A stretch of 64,000 bases of DNA. Source: Nematostella vectensis. Lineage: Eukaryota > Cnidaria > Anthozoa > Actiniaria > Edwardsiidae. Made by a program: the position numbers and the translations under genes. The stretch is from positions 18,142,471 to 18,206,470 of the forward strand of contig NC_064037.1 of assembly GCF_932526225.1 (NCBI RefSeq), written 5' to 3'. Shown one piece after another: positions 34,530 through 46,195 of this stretch (position 1 is the stretch's first letter; every line of letters starts with the position of its first letter). The notes beneath the pieces were generated by a model. It searched no databases, was not told the origin of the DNA, and saw only the letters and a list, made by a program, of their open reading frames with translations.

Positions 34530-36062
34530 CTAATCATCGCTGTTTGGCATCAGCAGCACCAGTTTCTGGACTGGTCTCTCTAGCACTGTAGCTGCTTCTA
34601 GACGTTTTCCCTTAGAAGAAAGGTAAGGGTCGCCGACAACAACTCTGACCTTTCGTACTAGGTTGTCTTCATCTTGGATGACGCTTGTCACTCGAGCTAG
34701 GCGCCATTTGTTGCGAGGAACTTTGTCCTCTTTGATCAGAACAATGTCGTCTTGCTCCAGGTTACGTCGAGGGCGAATCCACTTGTGGAGAACTTGCAGA
34801 CTTTGTAGAAATTCGCGCTTCCAGCGGCACCAGAACTCGTTAGTGAGATGCTGTATGCGTCGCCACCACTTCCTCGCGTACTTGTCTGTTTCAACGAAGT
34901 TGCCTGGGGTTGGTAGAACCACTTTGCTTTTACCTGTTAGCAAGTGATTAGGTGTTAGGGCTTCCACGGTATCGGCTGAAGTGGGGGCTGTGGTGAGTGG
35001 TCTGCTGTTGACCACTGCTTCTGCTTCGCACATGAATGTGCGCAGAGCTTCGCCGTTCAGCTGGCTTCCGTTTTTCTCTAGTAGAGCACAGAGAACACTT
35101 CTCACCGTTCTGATCTGGCGTTCCCAGACTCCTCCCATGTGACTGGCCGAAGGTACGTTGAACTTGGTTTCGAACCAGTCACAGTTCAGCTTCAACATTT
35201 CAATCTTGACTCTCTTTCTATCCATCTTATTTAATGCGTCGTTCAATTCGCGTTTCGCTCCAACGAAGTTCGTCCCCTGGTCGCTTCTCATCTGGCGTAT
35301 TGGTCCTCGTCTGCATATGAAACGTCGCAATGCATTGATGTACGAATCTGTTTCGAGGTTGTGCGCAATCTCTATGTGTACTGCTCGGGATGCAAGGCAG
35401 GTAAAGAGAACTCCATACCTCTTGAGCTCTTTCCGCCCCTCCTTAACATAGAAAGGGCCGAAGTAATCCACCGCGCAGTAGGTGAATGGGGGCGCTGGCG
35501 TCAGTCGGTCTTTCGGTAAATCGGCCATTCTTTGCTCCACGTTCCCTGCTCTCAGCTTCTTGCAGATCGTGCACGTGTGTATCATCTTAGCTACTAGGGC
35601 GGAGCAGCCCACGATCCAATATCCTGAAGAACGGATTTCATTCAGGGTGATCCCTCGTCCCTGGTGTTCGTGGAAGGATCTTGCGATTAGCCTTGAGACG
35701 TGTCCTTCTTTTGGTAGTATTAATGGATGTTTTACGTCTTCTGCGATACTTGCTGCCTTTATTCTTCCACCCACTCTAAGGACGCCTTCTTCGTCGACGA
35801 AGGGGTCTAGGCGGTATAGGGGGGCAGTATTCTTCAGTTCTTTATTTTTCACTCTCTTCTCATCTACACTTGAGGAGTTTCGCAGACTCTTCAATCTCTT
35901 CAGTTCTTCGCCGAATGCTTCACTCTGTACAGCCTTGATCACGAGACATTCTACTTCGGTCATTACCTCGACAGTCTCGGGGCCTTCGTGGTCTTCCTTT
36001 GATCGGCCCCTTGTGTCTTTAGTCTTTATCGTCTTCGCTCTCCACTTTCTAGCGATCGTCAA
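34530..36062 (-). CDS. BEL/Pao integrase plus DUF5641, open frame
   Basis: This 510-codon frame is uninterrupted. It contains RLDPFVDEEGVLRVGGRIK and LILPKEGHVSRLIARSFHEH, the start of the BEL integrase, with the zinc-binding HEHQG...HTCTICKKL segment. The catalytic core has YCAVDYFGPF, MRSDQGTNFVG and SHMGGVWERQ, with 52 residues between second Asp and Glu, a spacing usual for this group. NSRPLTTAP, EALTPNHLLTGK and WCRWKREFLQSLQ lead into DUF5641 (DDIVLIKEDKVPRNKWRLAR). The 5' boundary is uncertain because upstream Pol sequence is frameshifted into it near 36070; it ends at the stop 34530. Confidence 0.9.
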   Translation of the reverse strand: MTIARKWRAKTIKTKDTRGRSKEDHEGPETVEVMTEVECLVIKAVQSEAFGEELKRLKSLRNSSSVDEKRVKNKELKNTAPLYRLDPFVDEEGVLRVGGRIKAASIAEDVKHPLILPKEGHVSRLIARSFHEHQGRGITLNEIRSSGYWIVGCSALVAKMIHTCTICKKLRAGNVEQRMADLPKDRLTPAPPFTYCAVDYFGPFYVKEGRKELKRYGVLFTCLASRAVHIEIAHNLETDSYINALRRFICRRGPIRQMRSDQGTNFVGAKRELNDALNKMDRKRVKIEMLKLNCDWFETKFNVPSASHMGGVWERQIRTVRSVLCALLEKNGSQLNGEALRTFMCEAEAVVNSRPLTTAPTSADTVEALTPNHLLTGKSKVVLPTPGNFVETDKYARKWWRRIQHLTNEFWCRWKREFLQSLQVLHKWIRPRRNLEQDDIVLIKEDKVPRNKWRLARVTSVIQDEDNLVRKVRVVVGDPYLSSKGKRLEAATVLERPVQKLVLLMPNSDD

Positions 36063-36990
36063 GCATCTCCCCAGGACCAGTTTGAGAAGCCTCTGACTAC
36101 TTGCAACACGTAAGCTAGTTCCTGGGTGACTGTTGAGAGAACTGTTGTTGTTTTTACTTCCGTGTCATCTTCCTGTAACGTGGGGGGCTCTTCGTCGAAG
36201 TCTCTCCACTCCTCGCGTATCTCCCATAGAAACTCCGGTCCTCGTAACCAGCGAGATGTTTTTGGCTGGGTTGTTGTTGGTGTCTACGTACTTCCATTGT
36301 TTGGGGTTAGTGTGATCCCTGATTTGTTGGACGCGGTTTGCAACGTAAGTGTGGAATCGACGCCCTTCATTGTAGATATATCCTTGGACAACCTTGCTGT
36401 CAGTCCAGAAGACTTCTTCAACTCCATCATATCTCAGCTCGCTACCCAGCATGCGTCTAACCTTCACTGATGTTAGAGCGGCTCTCAGCTCCAATCTTGG
36501 TATTGTGACAGATTTCAGGGGGGCTACGCATGCCTTCCCCATGACGAGGGAACAGTTAACCTTATCATCTTTGTCGATGAGGCGTAGGTAGCTGCAATGA
36601 CCATATCCTTCGCTACTTGCGTCTGAGAAGTGGTGCAATTCAGCTTTCTTTATTTCTCCCATTGTATTTGACTTGAAGCACCTTGGAATCTGTATTTTCT
36701 CTAGAAGTGGTAGTTCACTCACCCACCACTGATTTTGCATCCGCCACTGATTTTGCATCACCTCGGGTATTGGATCGTCCCAACCTAAGGCTGCCTTGCA
36801 AAGCACCTGCAGAATTTTCTTGCCACGGAGCAGGAAGGGTGCGGCGAACCCTAGGGGATCGTAAGGGGTTTACTGTCTCACTGAAGACAGTATTCCCCTT
36901 CTCGTCATTGGTCTATCTTTCAGCGGAAATTCATTGGAAAGCATCGCTTTCGATGTGCCACTCAACTCCTAGGACACGTTCGGGTGGTAG
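36063..36990 (-). pseudogene. BEL/Pao RNase H region, frameshifted
   Basis: Starting at the deletion junction (ERVLGVEWHIESDAFQ, near 36950), the minus strand reads the end of the RT thumb, PAPWQENSAGAL-type sequence with a frameshift near 36790, then RNase H: HHFSDASSEGYG and VFWTDSKVVQGYI carry catalytic aspartates, and IPRLELRAA lies between them. A frameshift near 36240 moves the linker (FLWEIREEWRDFDEEP) to another frame before integrase. The YxDD part of RT is absent. Confidence 0.8.
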
Positions 36991-38293
36991 AGCCTCACTG
37001 TCGAGGTCGAGGTTCTGAATGTTCTTCGAGCGGTCCTCATTCTTGATCGCCTCGATTACTTTTCTTTCGTTCATTTCTAGTTGTCGGATCTGGATTTCGG
37101 TGTTCTTATCGTGCATGAGCTGGAACGGTGGACTATAGTTCATGCTGGGGTGCACGAAGGTGGGTGGCGTTTCTTGAGGAGCGCGCGTAGATGGTGTTTC
37201 CTGAGTACGGGTGTGTATATAGGGAGAGGCGAGAGGAGGATCATCGTTACTTCAGGTGTGGAAGTGTATGATGCTTCGATTTTAGGTGAAAAGGGCTCGC
37301 TGTTCGCCTTTAAGCGGTGATCTATAGGGTGATACGCGGTTTTCTGCTTCTCGATGTACTCGCTTGGTTCGCTTACTGTTGGCGTATTAATATCGAGGTG
37401 TATGGGAACGGACACCCTGTTTATTCTCGTCGGAGCGTCTCGGTCGTGAGGGATTTTCTTGACCGCGTAGTTTTCGGTGTCGGCCTTGGCGTTGGATGGA
37501 TTGTTTTTTAGCTCTTGGGGCTGGGCGGTCAGCGGTGTCATTCCGAGTGAGGGATTCCCCTTGGGACGGGGCGATAGCGTTTTGTGTTTCGTGGATTACC
37601 TCCTCCTCCTGTAGAATACTTTGAATCTCCTTTTGCGCCGTAAGCTCTTCTTCTAGTTTCTCAACTTCGCCCTTTCTTTCTAATTCTCGCTGTTCTCTTT
37701 CGAGCGTTTCCCTCTGTCGTTTGATATCTTGTTGTTTTTGAAGACCGATAAACTTATGCTTCAATTTGGCGGCACGCTTTTAAGAAGACATGGTTGAGCT
37801 TGTGTGGCGCGATGTTGCGGATTCTTTGGAGCGCGCCGACCTCTGAGATAATAACTCGGCGCGCTCGAACTCCAGATCTTTTATGTTTGCCTTTAGATCG
37901 CCGATGCATTCGAGCGCGCGGTCTTTTGCTGCGGTAAATTCTGTATGGAAAGTTTGTTCTCTCTCGGTGAGGTCTAATCTCATTACAATGTCAATAACAC
38001 CATCATGGAGTGAATCAAATTTCAAAGCTGAGTTTGATCAAGTCTTCACGATGTTTTAAGGATTCGTTTGCACTCGCTACTCCTGCCTCTACGTCCTTAA
38101 GCGCCCTATTTCTCTTCTTAGTAGCAATTTCTAGATCATATTCCAAGCCCTTTTCCGTTCGTGGTCTTTGTCTTAATTCCTTGCGTGTTTCGCATATTTC
38201 TGGAGAGACGCCCCTTCCTGGCTCGTTTGAACCTTCTACATCATTTCCCAAATCAATAAGATTTCCAGAGTCATTTTCGTCCTTTTCACTCAT
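36990..38293 (-). pseudogene. BEL element gag-like coiled-coil region
   Basis: The ATG at 38293 opens MSEKDENDSGNLIDLGND, followed across several frameshifts by long charged helices (EREQTFHTEFTAAKDRALEC; QKQQDIKRQRETLEREQREL). The composition is strongly coiled-coil, as in many BEL gag N-termini. No zinc knuckle survives. The right-hand part (LPPERVLGVEW) runs directly into late pol, marking the internal deletion near 37.0 kb. The plus-strand frames here are shadows. Confidence 0.6.
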
Positions 38294-38404
38294 TTTCGAA
38301 GAGTCTTCGTTTCTAGGTTTTCAATCTCATGTCTTTTCTCTATCACGGGTCACAGATATACAGTCGAATTTCAATTGGTTTCGTAAACAACCCTCGTTGT
38401 TGAC

Positions 38405-38872
38405 TGTGATTGTATCGCGTGTAAAGTCATTCACAAAGTTCCGCTCGTTGCTTACGCACTATAAAAACCGGTCGAGTTCACGACGTCACGGCAGGTTTCA
38501 TTGGTTTATAATATGTGGTCAACTGGAATCAATACGATTACAATATGGTCTTAGCAAAGCGTCTAGTTTACAGGAATATTTGGTTGAGCATGATCACTAA
38601 CTTGATAACATTCATTGGTGCTTTACAATCGTATAATAGTCTGCTAGATCAGATCTTACGAATATATCAAGAATAGATGTTGAGCTAAATCACTACCAAC
38701 GTTGGCGGGTATCATCTCCGAAATCACTTATTCACGTTCACAAGGATTCACAAGCGGTATCGCGTCCAGATTTACTTAGATTCACTTTAGCGTCTATTTG
38801 CCGTGTAATTTGAGAGACTAAAATAATGTAATCATATAACGAAACAACGTCACTTCCGCTCCAGCGGTAACA
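38405..38872 (-). repeat. 5' LTR of BEL element
   Basis: 468 bp, matching 33948-34415. On the minus strand the sequence just inside it is GTCAACAACGAGGGTTG, at the primer-binding position. Confidence 0.9.
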
Positions 38873-39889
38873 ATTATGCTAAGGCAAAGTTATCCTATAA
38901 TAATGCGAATATCAATTTTTCATCGTGTTTTCTTTCTCCCAAAATACAAATTTTTTGGTTAAACAATAAACCGAATATTCTTAAAGCTATTTATATGCGT
39001 TTATAAAACGTTCATGATATAAGCCAAAAAATGTTATGTTTGGAAACTAAATTTACTTCTAAACTACGGAAAACGAATATGATGAAATTTAAAACTGATG
39101 AAAGAAACTTAAATCTCCTAAAGATTTTCCTAAGGTTTTAAGTTTTCGATAAAGGCAAAGAAAGTTACTTAAAGTCAATACTACATTTAAAGTAATTTAC
39201 GTTAACAATCAATATCTACTCAAACTTGCTTCTGACTATAAGAGCCCCACTAAAATGTAACTTAAATTCTTTATTTTGTCTAGATTAAATCTCTTGATAA
39301 CTTCAAGTTATCAATAAAGAGCATGAAAGTTGTTTAAAGTTACTAATGTCTTTAAGACAACTTTAATTTGGCCTTATTATTAAGTTATTAGTACATTTAA
39401 GAATCCTTAAACACTTAAATCTTTTTACTACTGACTTTAAGTGTGGCCTTTAAATGCAACTTGTAGACAGTAGTATTTATTAAGCAGTCTCTTTTTATTG
39501 TCTGAGTGTGGATCAAATAGAGGTGTTGTTACTGTATATCTAAGAATTATCTATAATGTTTGTCTCTACTCTACTTTTTCAACTCTTAATTTGTTACAGG
39601 GTATATATCCCTATGTCTGCTTTCATGGCAAGCCCTTGCCCTTCAGGTACTTCAATCTTCTCTTCAGCTTCTCGTGTTATGGTTTGTCTCTCCTCTTGGC
39701 CCATCCTTCTCAGCCTTTTTTTGCCTCAAGGATTACCCCCTCCCCCCTCTGGATATTCCATGGGGGATGGGGGCATTGACAATTTCTGCTGAAACTGCAC
39801 AATATGTTTTTACCCTGCCACCTGTGAACAAGAGACATGGCAGATATTGGGATACACTCAGGTGCATATCCGCTTCTCGACCAGTGAAA
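38873..39889. other. AT-rich DNA, no gene recognised
   Basis: About 38940-39470 is rich in TTTAAG/CTTAAA words like the 32.6-32.9 kb stretch on the other side of the BEL element. The plus frames near 39500-39900 overlap the downstream end of the RING relic and are probably not coding. Confidence 0.3.
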
Positions 39890-40470
39890 GCGGTGTGTCT
39901 TTGCCCGCACTAAGGATTTTCGCGCACAGTTCTTGTCGCAGGCTGCGGCCAGGGTATCCAGACGATGTGGTTGCTTACATGATCTGCATAAAACTTGGCA
40001 TGAGGCTAGGGTGTTGGCTAGAACTCGCGGAATTTTATGCAGCACGCCGGGAGAAATGTTGGCTTTGCAAACGAGGCATCAAGATTTGCTGTGTGTTTGG
40101 TCTAGCCATTCGCAGATGCAAAGCACACAGAAGTAATTCTCGCATGGAGTTGTAATAGGCTGCGTTAAAATATCTTCACATTTGGGACAGAAAACAAAGT
40201 CTGGAGGATTCACAAAGTGTTCAGTTTCTGGCATTTCGGTAATCAGCCTTGTGGGAATAATTTCCTTTGGTATTATTGACTGAATAGTCGTGACTGTTTT
40301 GCTCTGCAAACTTTTGGCGTTTTGGGATTTACCCTTTGGCCTTAAATTGATTGATAAATTGATAAATTTTAGATTTGACAAATTCATGGTTGGTTTTCCA
40401 AAACCAATTGCTACTGCTCCTTCATCTGTATTTTCCGCAAATCCTGCAGCTTTTGGTCAGAAAAGATGTT
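39890..40470 (-). pseudogene. RAG1 N-terminus-like RING/zinc-finger relic
   Basis: On the minus strand a KSCRICGK motif (about 40440-40465) leads through a 1-nt frameshift to a linker and then a RING-like module: FCPKCEDILTQPITTPCENY, FCVLCICEWL, an in-frame TGA at 40079-40081, and CLVCKANISPG. This is followed by a second finger, QVLCRSCKQPHRLDTLAAAC with KNC. RAG1 has the same order: an upstream CxxC region, a C3HC4 RING whose core reads C..P..T.C.H.FC..CI, then a V.C..C....L..L..H...C finger. Here the RING His is Asn (CENYF) and the second-finger His is lost. With the stop and frameshift this is a dead copy. A TRAF-type RING is the main alternative. Confidence 0.5.
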
Positions 40471-41093
40471 AACTGCAATAACGTAAGTAATTGCAACATA
40501 AGGCGCGCGAAAACACGAGAAAACCCACGAAAAGAAATTACTTGGATCTCATTAAAAAAAATGGTACAGCAAATATTTTGATGAATCTGACACAAGGAAA
40601 GTAACCAAAATGTCTTACCTCTATTCAAAATAAGTTGCGATGTGGGAAACTTTTTACGTCCTTTGAGCCAGTTTTAGCTGTACGAAGTACGATGTTCCTT
40701 CGCTCCTTCACTTTTTTTGGAATATGACCATTCTGTTTGGCAATTTTTAAAATGTGGATGCTAGTAACACATTCTGATATATTTTTGGGTATATTTTCGT
40801 TATGGGCGGTGTTCTCTAGCCATCCTTTGTATTGTTTATTACTTTTGAAATCGCCGCCATTTTGGTTGCTATAGACTCAGATTATACTAGCATCCGGTTT
40901 TAGTCGCGGGAGCCTGGAACCTGATGTCCACTGCGAAACAGCAGTTTTCATTCATTCATTTCATTTCAGTCAACATTCTTCACTGTACGTTTTGTCGGGA
41001 CCTAACGCTCCTCGTTAGATCAAGAATAGTTAGATCGAACATCGTTAGATTAAGATTCCACTGCACTACTAAATACAATAAAAAGGATTTTAC

Positions 41094-41575
41094 CTGATTG
41101 TCTTTCTGTTTGGAAGTGCTTTTTTTGCTCTTCTTAGTGATCTTTGAATCGCGAAAAAGTAACGTTTTGCTGTACCTTTCTATTTCCGTCAATACCCCAG
41201 TTCTCCTCCACGCTTCGGCACCAACGCCACGACTTTTAACAAAGCTCTCTATGTCTTTTTCGATATTATCAGCTTCTATTTACTTTGCGACCTCTCTTGC
41301 TGCCTTTTTTCGCAGACTTTTCACCTTTTTCGAAATTAGTTCTTTTGCTTCATCTCCTAAGGCATCTTGCGCATGGTCCCACTTCTCTGGATCTATATCG
41401 CTTTCATGAGATTCAGAAACCACATCCTGTTCTTGTTCTTCCAATCTTCTGTTTGCAAGGTATACTTGTCTACTCTCTTCTATCACGTGTTTATTGGCTT
41501 TGTCACACACTGTCACCTCCTCGCGCAGGCCTGCGAGGCGATGGGGCTCATAAACCACGACGACAACCGATTATA
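41094..41575 (-). pseudogene. Exon of a multi-copy cnidarian gene family, with in-frame stop
   Basis: The minus frame from about 41558 reads YEPHRLAGLREEVTVCDKAN, a charged coiled-coil, then EKWDHAQDALGDEAKELISK, a TAA stop (41280-41282), and continues in the same frame as EKDIESFVKSRGVGAEAWRR followed by TGVLTEIERYSK and a Lys-rich tail. It ends at a donor-like CAATCAG|GTAAAA at 41093. I recall a repetitive cnidarian family with the same 'xxxxGADAWRRTGVLTFDGN' core and a coiled-coil N-terminus; its function is unknown to me. Confidence 0.55.
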
Positions 41576-41846
41576 AACACAACGATTTATTCCGATGCTT
41601 GAATAACACACTTATTAACTTCCGGAACCTGGCAGCTCCTTCTACAATGTAGCTTTCTAGCGGTTTTCTACAATAAAATTACAGCTATAAGTGCGAATAA
41701 CAAACGACATAAGAATCGAGAAAATGAAAAACTCACCAAGCTGTCGGCCATTACAAACTCTGACTTTCTGACTTGTACAAACTTGTTTAGTCATGTGACA
41801 CCGATATAATTACCACAGGTATACCGCGCGTCGGTAGCCACACACA

Positions 41847-42995
41847 CACAAAAAAAATACTACGGTTTACAATAGGAAATAAACAAGATAAAGAAAATAA
41901 GAAACAATGTGACGGGAGAAGAAAACAGGGCGTAAGCCCCAATTGAAATTCTTTCCCAACAAATTACAAACAACATGAATTCTAAAACGAAAATAAAAAT
42001 TGAATTACATAAATTTAAGATCTATGAAATTATGGAGGTTGTTGGTAAAAGGCAAGTTTCTCTAAATAGTGAGTTGTCAGCTGATACCTGAAAGACGAAA
42101 GCGTAGTGCAAGATTTCATAAGTGAAGGAAGATTATTCCAAAGTTTGACAGTTCTAGGGAAATACGAATTCCTGTAATAATTTTGGTTGTGAGTGGAAAA
42201 AAGGCGGTAATTGTTAGGATGGTAATTTCGAGTATTGTATCCGGACGTGGCTGGAGAGAGAAGGCTAGCTAAACTAATGCTCACGTCACCATTTTTTATT
42301 TTAAATAACAGAACTAGATCGGTTATGTCTCTTCGATATTCTAATGGGAGGAGCTTAAGAGTTTTCAGCCTTTCTGTGTATGAAACATCGGCGGGATAGT
42401 TCAAAATAAACTTGGATGCTCGACGCTGGACGTTCTCAATCAGAGCTTTGTGCTTGCCTGTCGAAGGCGACCAAATGCAAGAAGCATACTCCAGGTGGGG
42501 CCTAACAAGGGTGCAGTACAGCAGCTGTCTTGTAGTTGGGTCGAGGATGTCAGAACAGACCCGCTTCACTAGTCCAAGCACCCTGTTTGCTTTTGCGCAC
42601 ATAGGTTCGATGTGAGGACCCCAAGACAGATCGTTAGTAATTGTAACGCCGAGGTCAGTCACCTGCGCTACTGGATCCAGGGTGCGACCGCATAGTTGGT
42701 AAGGGTACGGAGGACGCTTGGTAGAACGCTTCTTTGACATGTGCACCACTTTGCACTTAGATGCACTAAACTCCATGCCGTGCTCTAGACTCCAGCTGTA
42801 CAGGGAGTCAAGGTCAGCCTGCAACGAGGTTGAAGAACTTGCAGTGTCTATAGAGCGGTAGAGCTTAGAATCATCAGCATAAAGAGCGATGTTTGAGCCT
42901 TGCTGCACGTAGTTAGGCATATCGTTGGCATATACTAGGAACAACAGGGGCCCAAGGATAGATCCTTGTGGGACCCCTGAGGTCACTGGCAGTGG
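41847..42995 (-). mobile_element. 5'-truncated LINE
   Basis: The fragment carries the second half of an RT and its C-terminal domain (42030-42986) and an AT-rich 3' UTR ending in TTTTTTTTGTGTGTGTG on the minus strand near 41840. The upstream edge falls inside the RT (TSGVPQGSILGP), next to the 43.0-44.5 kb gene relic, which it probably interrupted or abuts. Confidence 0.8.
42030..42986 (-). pseudogene. LINE RT C-terminal half (CR1/L2-like)
   Basis: 318 codons without a stop: SGVPQGSILGPLLFLVYAND, the catalytic IALYADDSKLY block, ASKCKVVHMSKKR, VTDLGVTITNDLSWGPHI, LLYCTLVRPHLEYASCIWSP, and a C-terminal YFPRTVKLWNNLP motif. These blocks are those of CR1/L2-type LINEs. Fingers and endonuclease are missing, so it is a 5'-truncated but otherwise well kept copy. 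Confidence 0.88.
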
Positions 42996-43018
42996 CAGTG
43001 TTCCTAATTTCCTTGTAA

Positions 43019-44514
43019 ATCCAGGTATGGCAACTGGGATGCAAACTCGAGAAGGAGCAGATCAAACGCTTCTAGGACACCCTAGGAATTAATTCACTTT
43101 TCAATGCCTCAACAAACGGTATCCAGTTCAATCGACATGCTCTCAGCATATTTAGTAGCTGATTTGTGTTCATATAAGTTTCTCCAGTAGTTAAACACTG
43201 CCGTTTACTTAACGGCAATTCGTAGCTGTCTCCGAATCCAGAATGGCGTTCCTGTTGATTGTTTTAATTGTTTGTTAATCGAAGCTGACAATCTTGCAAT
43301 TGATTTCCAATCATGTTACATGGTTGCTGATTACTAGCATTACTTGTCTGATTGGTCTCTAAACGTTCCGGATATGTGCTTGAATTGGAATTTATAAGTA
43401 TCCCTTGCGCTTCATTGCAGGTTTTATTGTCTGACTCACCACTAGATTCGTCACTTGAGTCAGAAACTTCTATCCCAAGAGAAAGAAGAACAGCTTTCTC
43501 TTTGACATTTGCTAGTCTGTACACTGACTCTCTTATTTCTGTTTGCTTCCTTAAAGCCAACTCCACTTTCTTTTTCCGTTTTATACTATCTTCAAATCCA
43601 AACTAATGTCGCAGCCCTCTTCTTGATAAACTACTAGTTTCACTAATCGCATAGCTCAAACGTTCCCTTTCTGCATCCGATGTGCATGATTTCATCAGCT
43701 TAGAGACAGTGTCTTTGCTAAGAGTTCTTTTAGTTTGCTTTCTTTCATTAACCTTCTTTAGAATAGTAGCCATAAGAGTATAGTTACTCTCTTTATCAAT
43801 GAGAAAGTTTGCAGATTCCTTGTTAACTTCTGCAGATATGCAAGGCAGAGGCATACTTTCGTTTGGCATGGGCTATTGTGTAGTTCTTGGACGACGAAGC
43901 ATTAATCACTGGAGTGTCACCTGGTTTGCATTTCTGACAAGGCTGAGCATGGTCCATACTACAAATGTACGCAGATTTTAGCTTCCAATATCCATATCTC
44001 TGCACATTGTCTGCAATGTGTATTCTCTGTGGGCAAACTTTCCAGCCAATGCTGTGATTAGTTTCACAGATATATTTCCTAACATTAACATATTGTGAGA
44101 GGGTCAAGCCCTCAAAACGTAAAATGGTCAGTTTGCCATCAATGATATTAGTTGATAAGCTACCACTTCTTTCCTGTAACTGATATATTTCAATGAAACG
44201 CCCTCCCTCAACAATGTTTACGGGGGGCTCTTTCAAAAATCCTGCTCTGTGCATTCTTCTGTGGGGAAGTTACCTCGCCCTTGTCTAGATTTTGGAACCC
44301 TATCACTTGTACATGTGGATGTGGCTGTAATGTGTATTTGTAAATCTTTTCCACATTCAGTAACTGTAAACCGACTTCTGGAACTGCGCAATGGTCATAA
44401 ACTTCTCTTGCAAACTTCTCAAGCTTCGCTTTCATTACTGTGGTTTTGAACTGGTGGTGAAAACACGATGTTTTACCCCATTTCTCGGATGCAAGAGAAC
44501 CAACTTTCTTGCGC
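43019..44514 (-). pseudogene. Decayed gene-family copy, function unknown
   Basis: After an acceptor-like TTTTCCAG (44515-44516), minus frames read KTTVMKAKLEKFAREVYDHC, VGLQLLNVEKIYKYTLQPHP, then with a frameshift near 44250 GGRFIEIYQLQERSG, LRFEGLTLSQYVNVRKYICE, HSIGWKVCPQRIHIADNVQR, YWKLKSAYICSMDHAQPCQK and DTPVINASSSKNYTIAHAK. Another frameshift near 43865 leads to SANFLIDKESNYTLMATILK, TVSKLMKSCTSDAERERLSY, a stop at about 43603, and more open frame to 43264. The Cys-rich patch looks metal-binding. I recall a repetitive cnidarian family with these blocks, but no function. Confidence 0.5.
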
Positions 44515-44618
44515 CTGGAAAACAATGTATTTAATTCACAACGTAAATTTGTTATCGTGATTGTGATCGTGTAAATTACCCTCAAAAGTTGACAAACATT
44601 AAAGCCCCATCCACACAA

Positions 44619-45283
44619 GCAGTTTTTAGTTGGTAACTATAATTGACTGTGTAGGTATAGGCCAGCAATTTTTTGTGGCAACTGTTAGTTGTTCAAAAGC
44701 TCGCAGGTTTAATCATTCTCATGGAAAATTGCTTGTGAAGATGCTTGTTTCTGAGGCTGCTTAAATATAATTTACAAAGATGGATGGTTATTTATGGATA
44801 TTTATTTTTAATCTCCAGCCGCTTATTGAGGAGAGGTATGCAAAATATCTAAAGAAAAATGGAGTGAATTGATATTTCAGACGGTTAAATGCAAAATAAC
44901 ACTGACTCAGTTTCGCCCAAACTAAGTTACTAATTGTTAGTGAACAAACTTTTGAAAAAAAACCCTTCCTTCGTCACTATTAAACTTACTTAATTTGACA
45001 AATATAGTCGTTGAAGCTCTGGAGCGTATGATGACAACTTGGCCATTGTTGGTCTAACGACGTTTCTTGGCAAAACGTTGCCTGTCTTCACGACAACCGT
45101 GCCGATCTCCAGAAACACACTAGAATTTCAACCCTTTGTCGTAGCTTTATCCAAGTTTTGTATAAATCGGAGAGTCTACAGACTTTTTTAGTAGGTCTTG
45201 GATCGTTTCTTTGTTTGGAATACCTTCGCCTGTCGAGAAGAAATGGATGTTAAAACGGCACAGCATACATTTAGAATAACAAA
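44619..45283. other. No gene recognised
   Basis: AT-rich sequence with no supported open frame, repeat or motif. Confidence 0.3.
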
Positions 45284-45632
45284 CTAGAAGCGGCAAACTG
45301 ACAACGGCAGGGTGTCGATCACCCAAGTAGCTGTTGAGACACTGAAAGAAAGTCCTCGAAAAACCGAGAGTAGGGTCTCATAATGCACAGTATCGAATGC
45401 TTTCGAGAAATCAGCTAGGATCATTAGTCTAACCTCGCCTTTCTTCGTTGCTGTTATCAGGTCATCACGCATGCCTATGAGTGTCGTCATGGTTGAGGTT
45501 ACCTTTCGGAAACTAGATATGGTATCGCCAAGAACAGCGCCCATTTCGCAGAAGGATGACATTTGAGTAGCGACTAGTTTCTCGAATACTTTGGACAGTG
45601 CTGGAAGTATCGAGATAGGTCTGAGATTCCAT

Positions 45633-45640
<8 letters not shown>
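45284..45640 (-). pseudogene. LINE RT fragment
   Basis: The minus frame reads NLRPISILPALSKVFEKLVA, SSFRKVTSTMTTLIGMRDDL, GEVRLMILADFSKAFDTVHY, the N-terminal RT blocks of a CR1/Jockey-type LINE, and stops soon after. The upstream side is cut by the inverted arm of the minisatellite block at 45633. The RT catalytic ADD segment is absent. Confidence 0.75.

Positions 45641-46195
<555 letters not shown>

Larger units (their letters stand above)
33948..38872 (-). mobile_element. BEL/Pao LTR retrotransposon with internal deletion
   Basis: Two 468-bp direct repeats (33948-34415 and 38405-38872) bound the element; on its coding (minus) strand they read TGTTACC...ATCACA. They differ at about ten positions by eye (about 98% identical). 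Flanks ATTAC (33943-33947) and ATTAT (38873-38877) look like a 5-bp target duplication with one change. The order on the minus strand is a coiled-coil gag-like region, RNase H, integrase and DUF5641. Protease and the RT core are missing, so the copy is non-autonomous. Confidence 0.92.

Noticed and set aside
34663..36591. Plus-strand frames across the BEL pol region (for example 35482-36096)
   Set aside because: They are antisense to the intact integrase and RNase H frames, which carry clear catalytic motifs.
40079..40081. In-frame TGA as a possible selenocysteine codon in the RING relic
   Set aside because: It lies before the final Cys pair, no SECIS-like stem was noticed downstream, and a separate frameshift already disables the frame.
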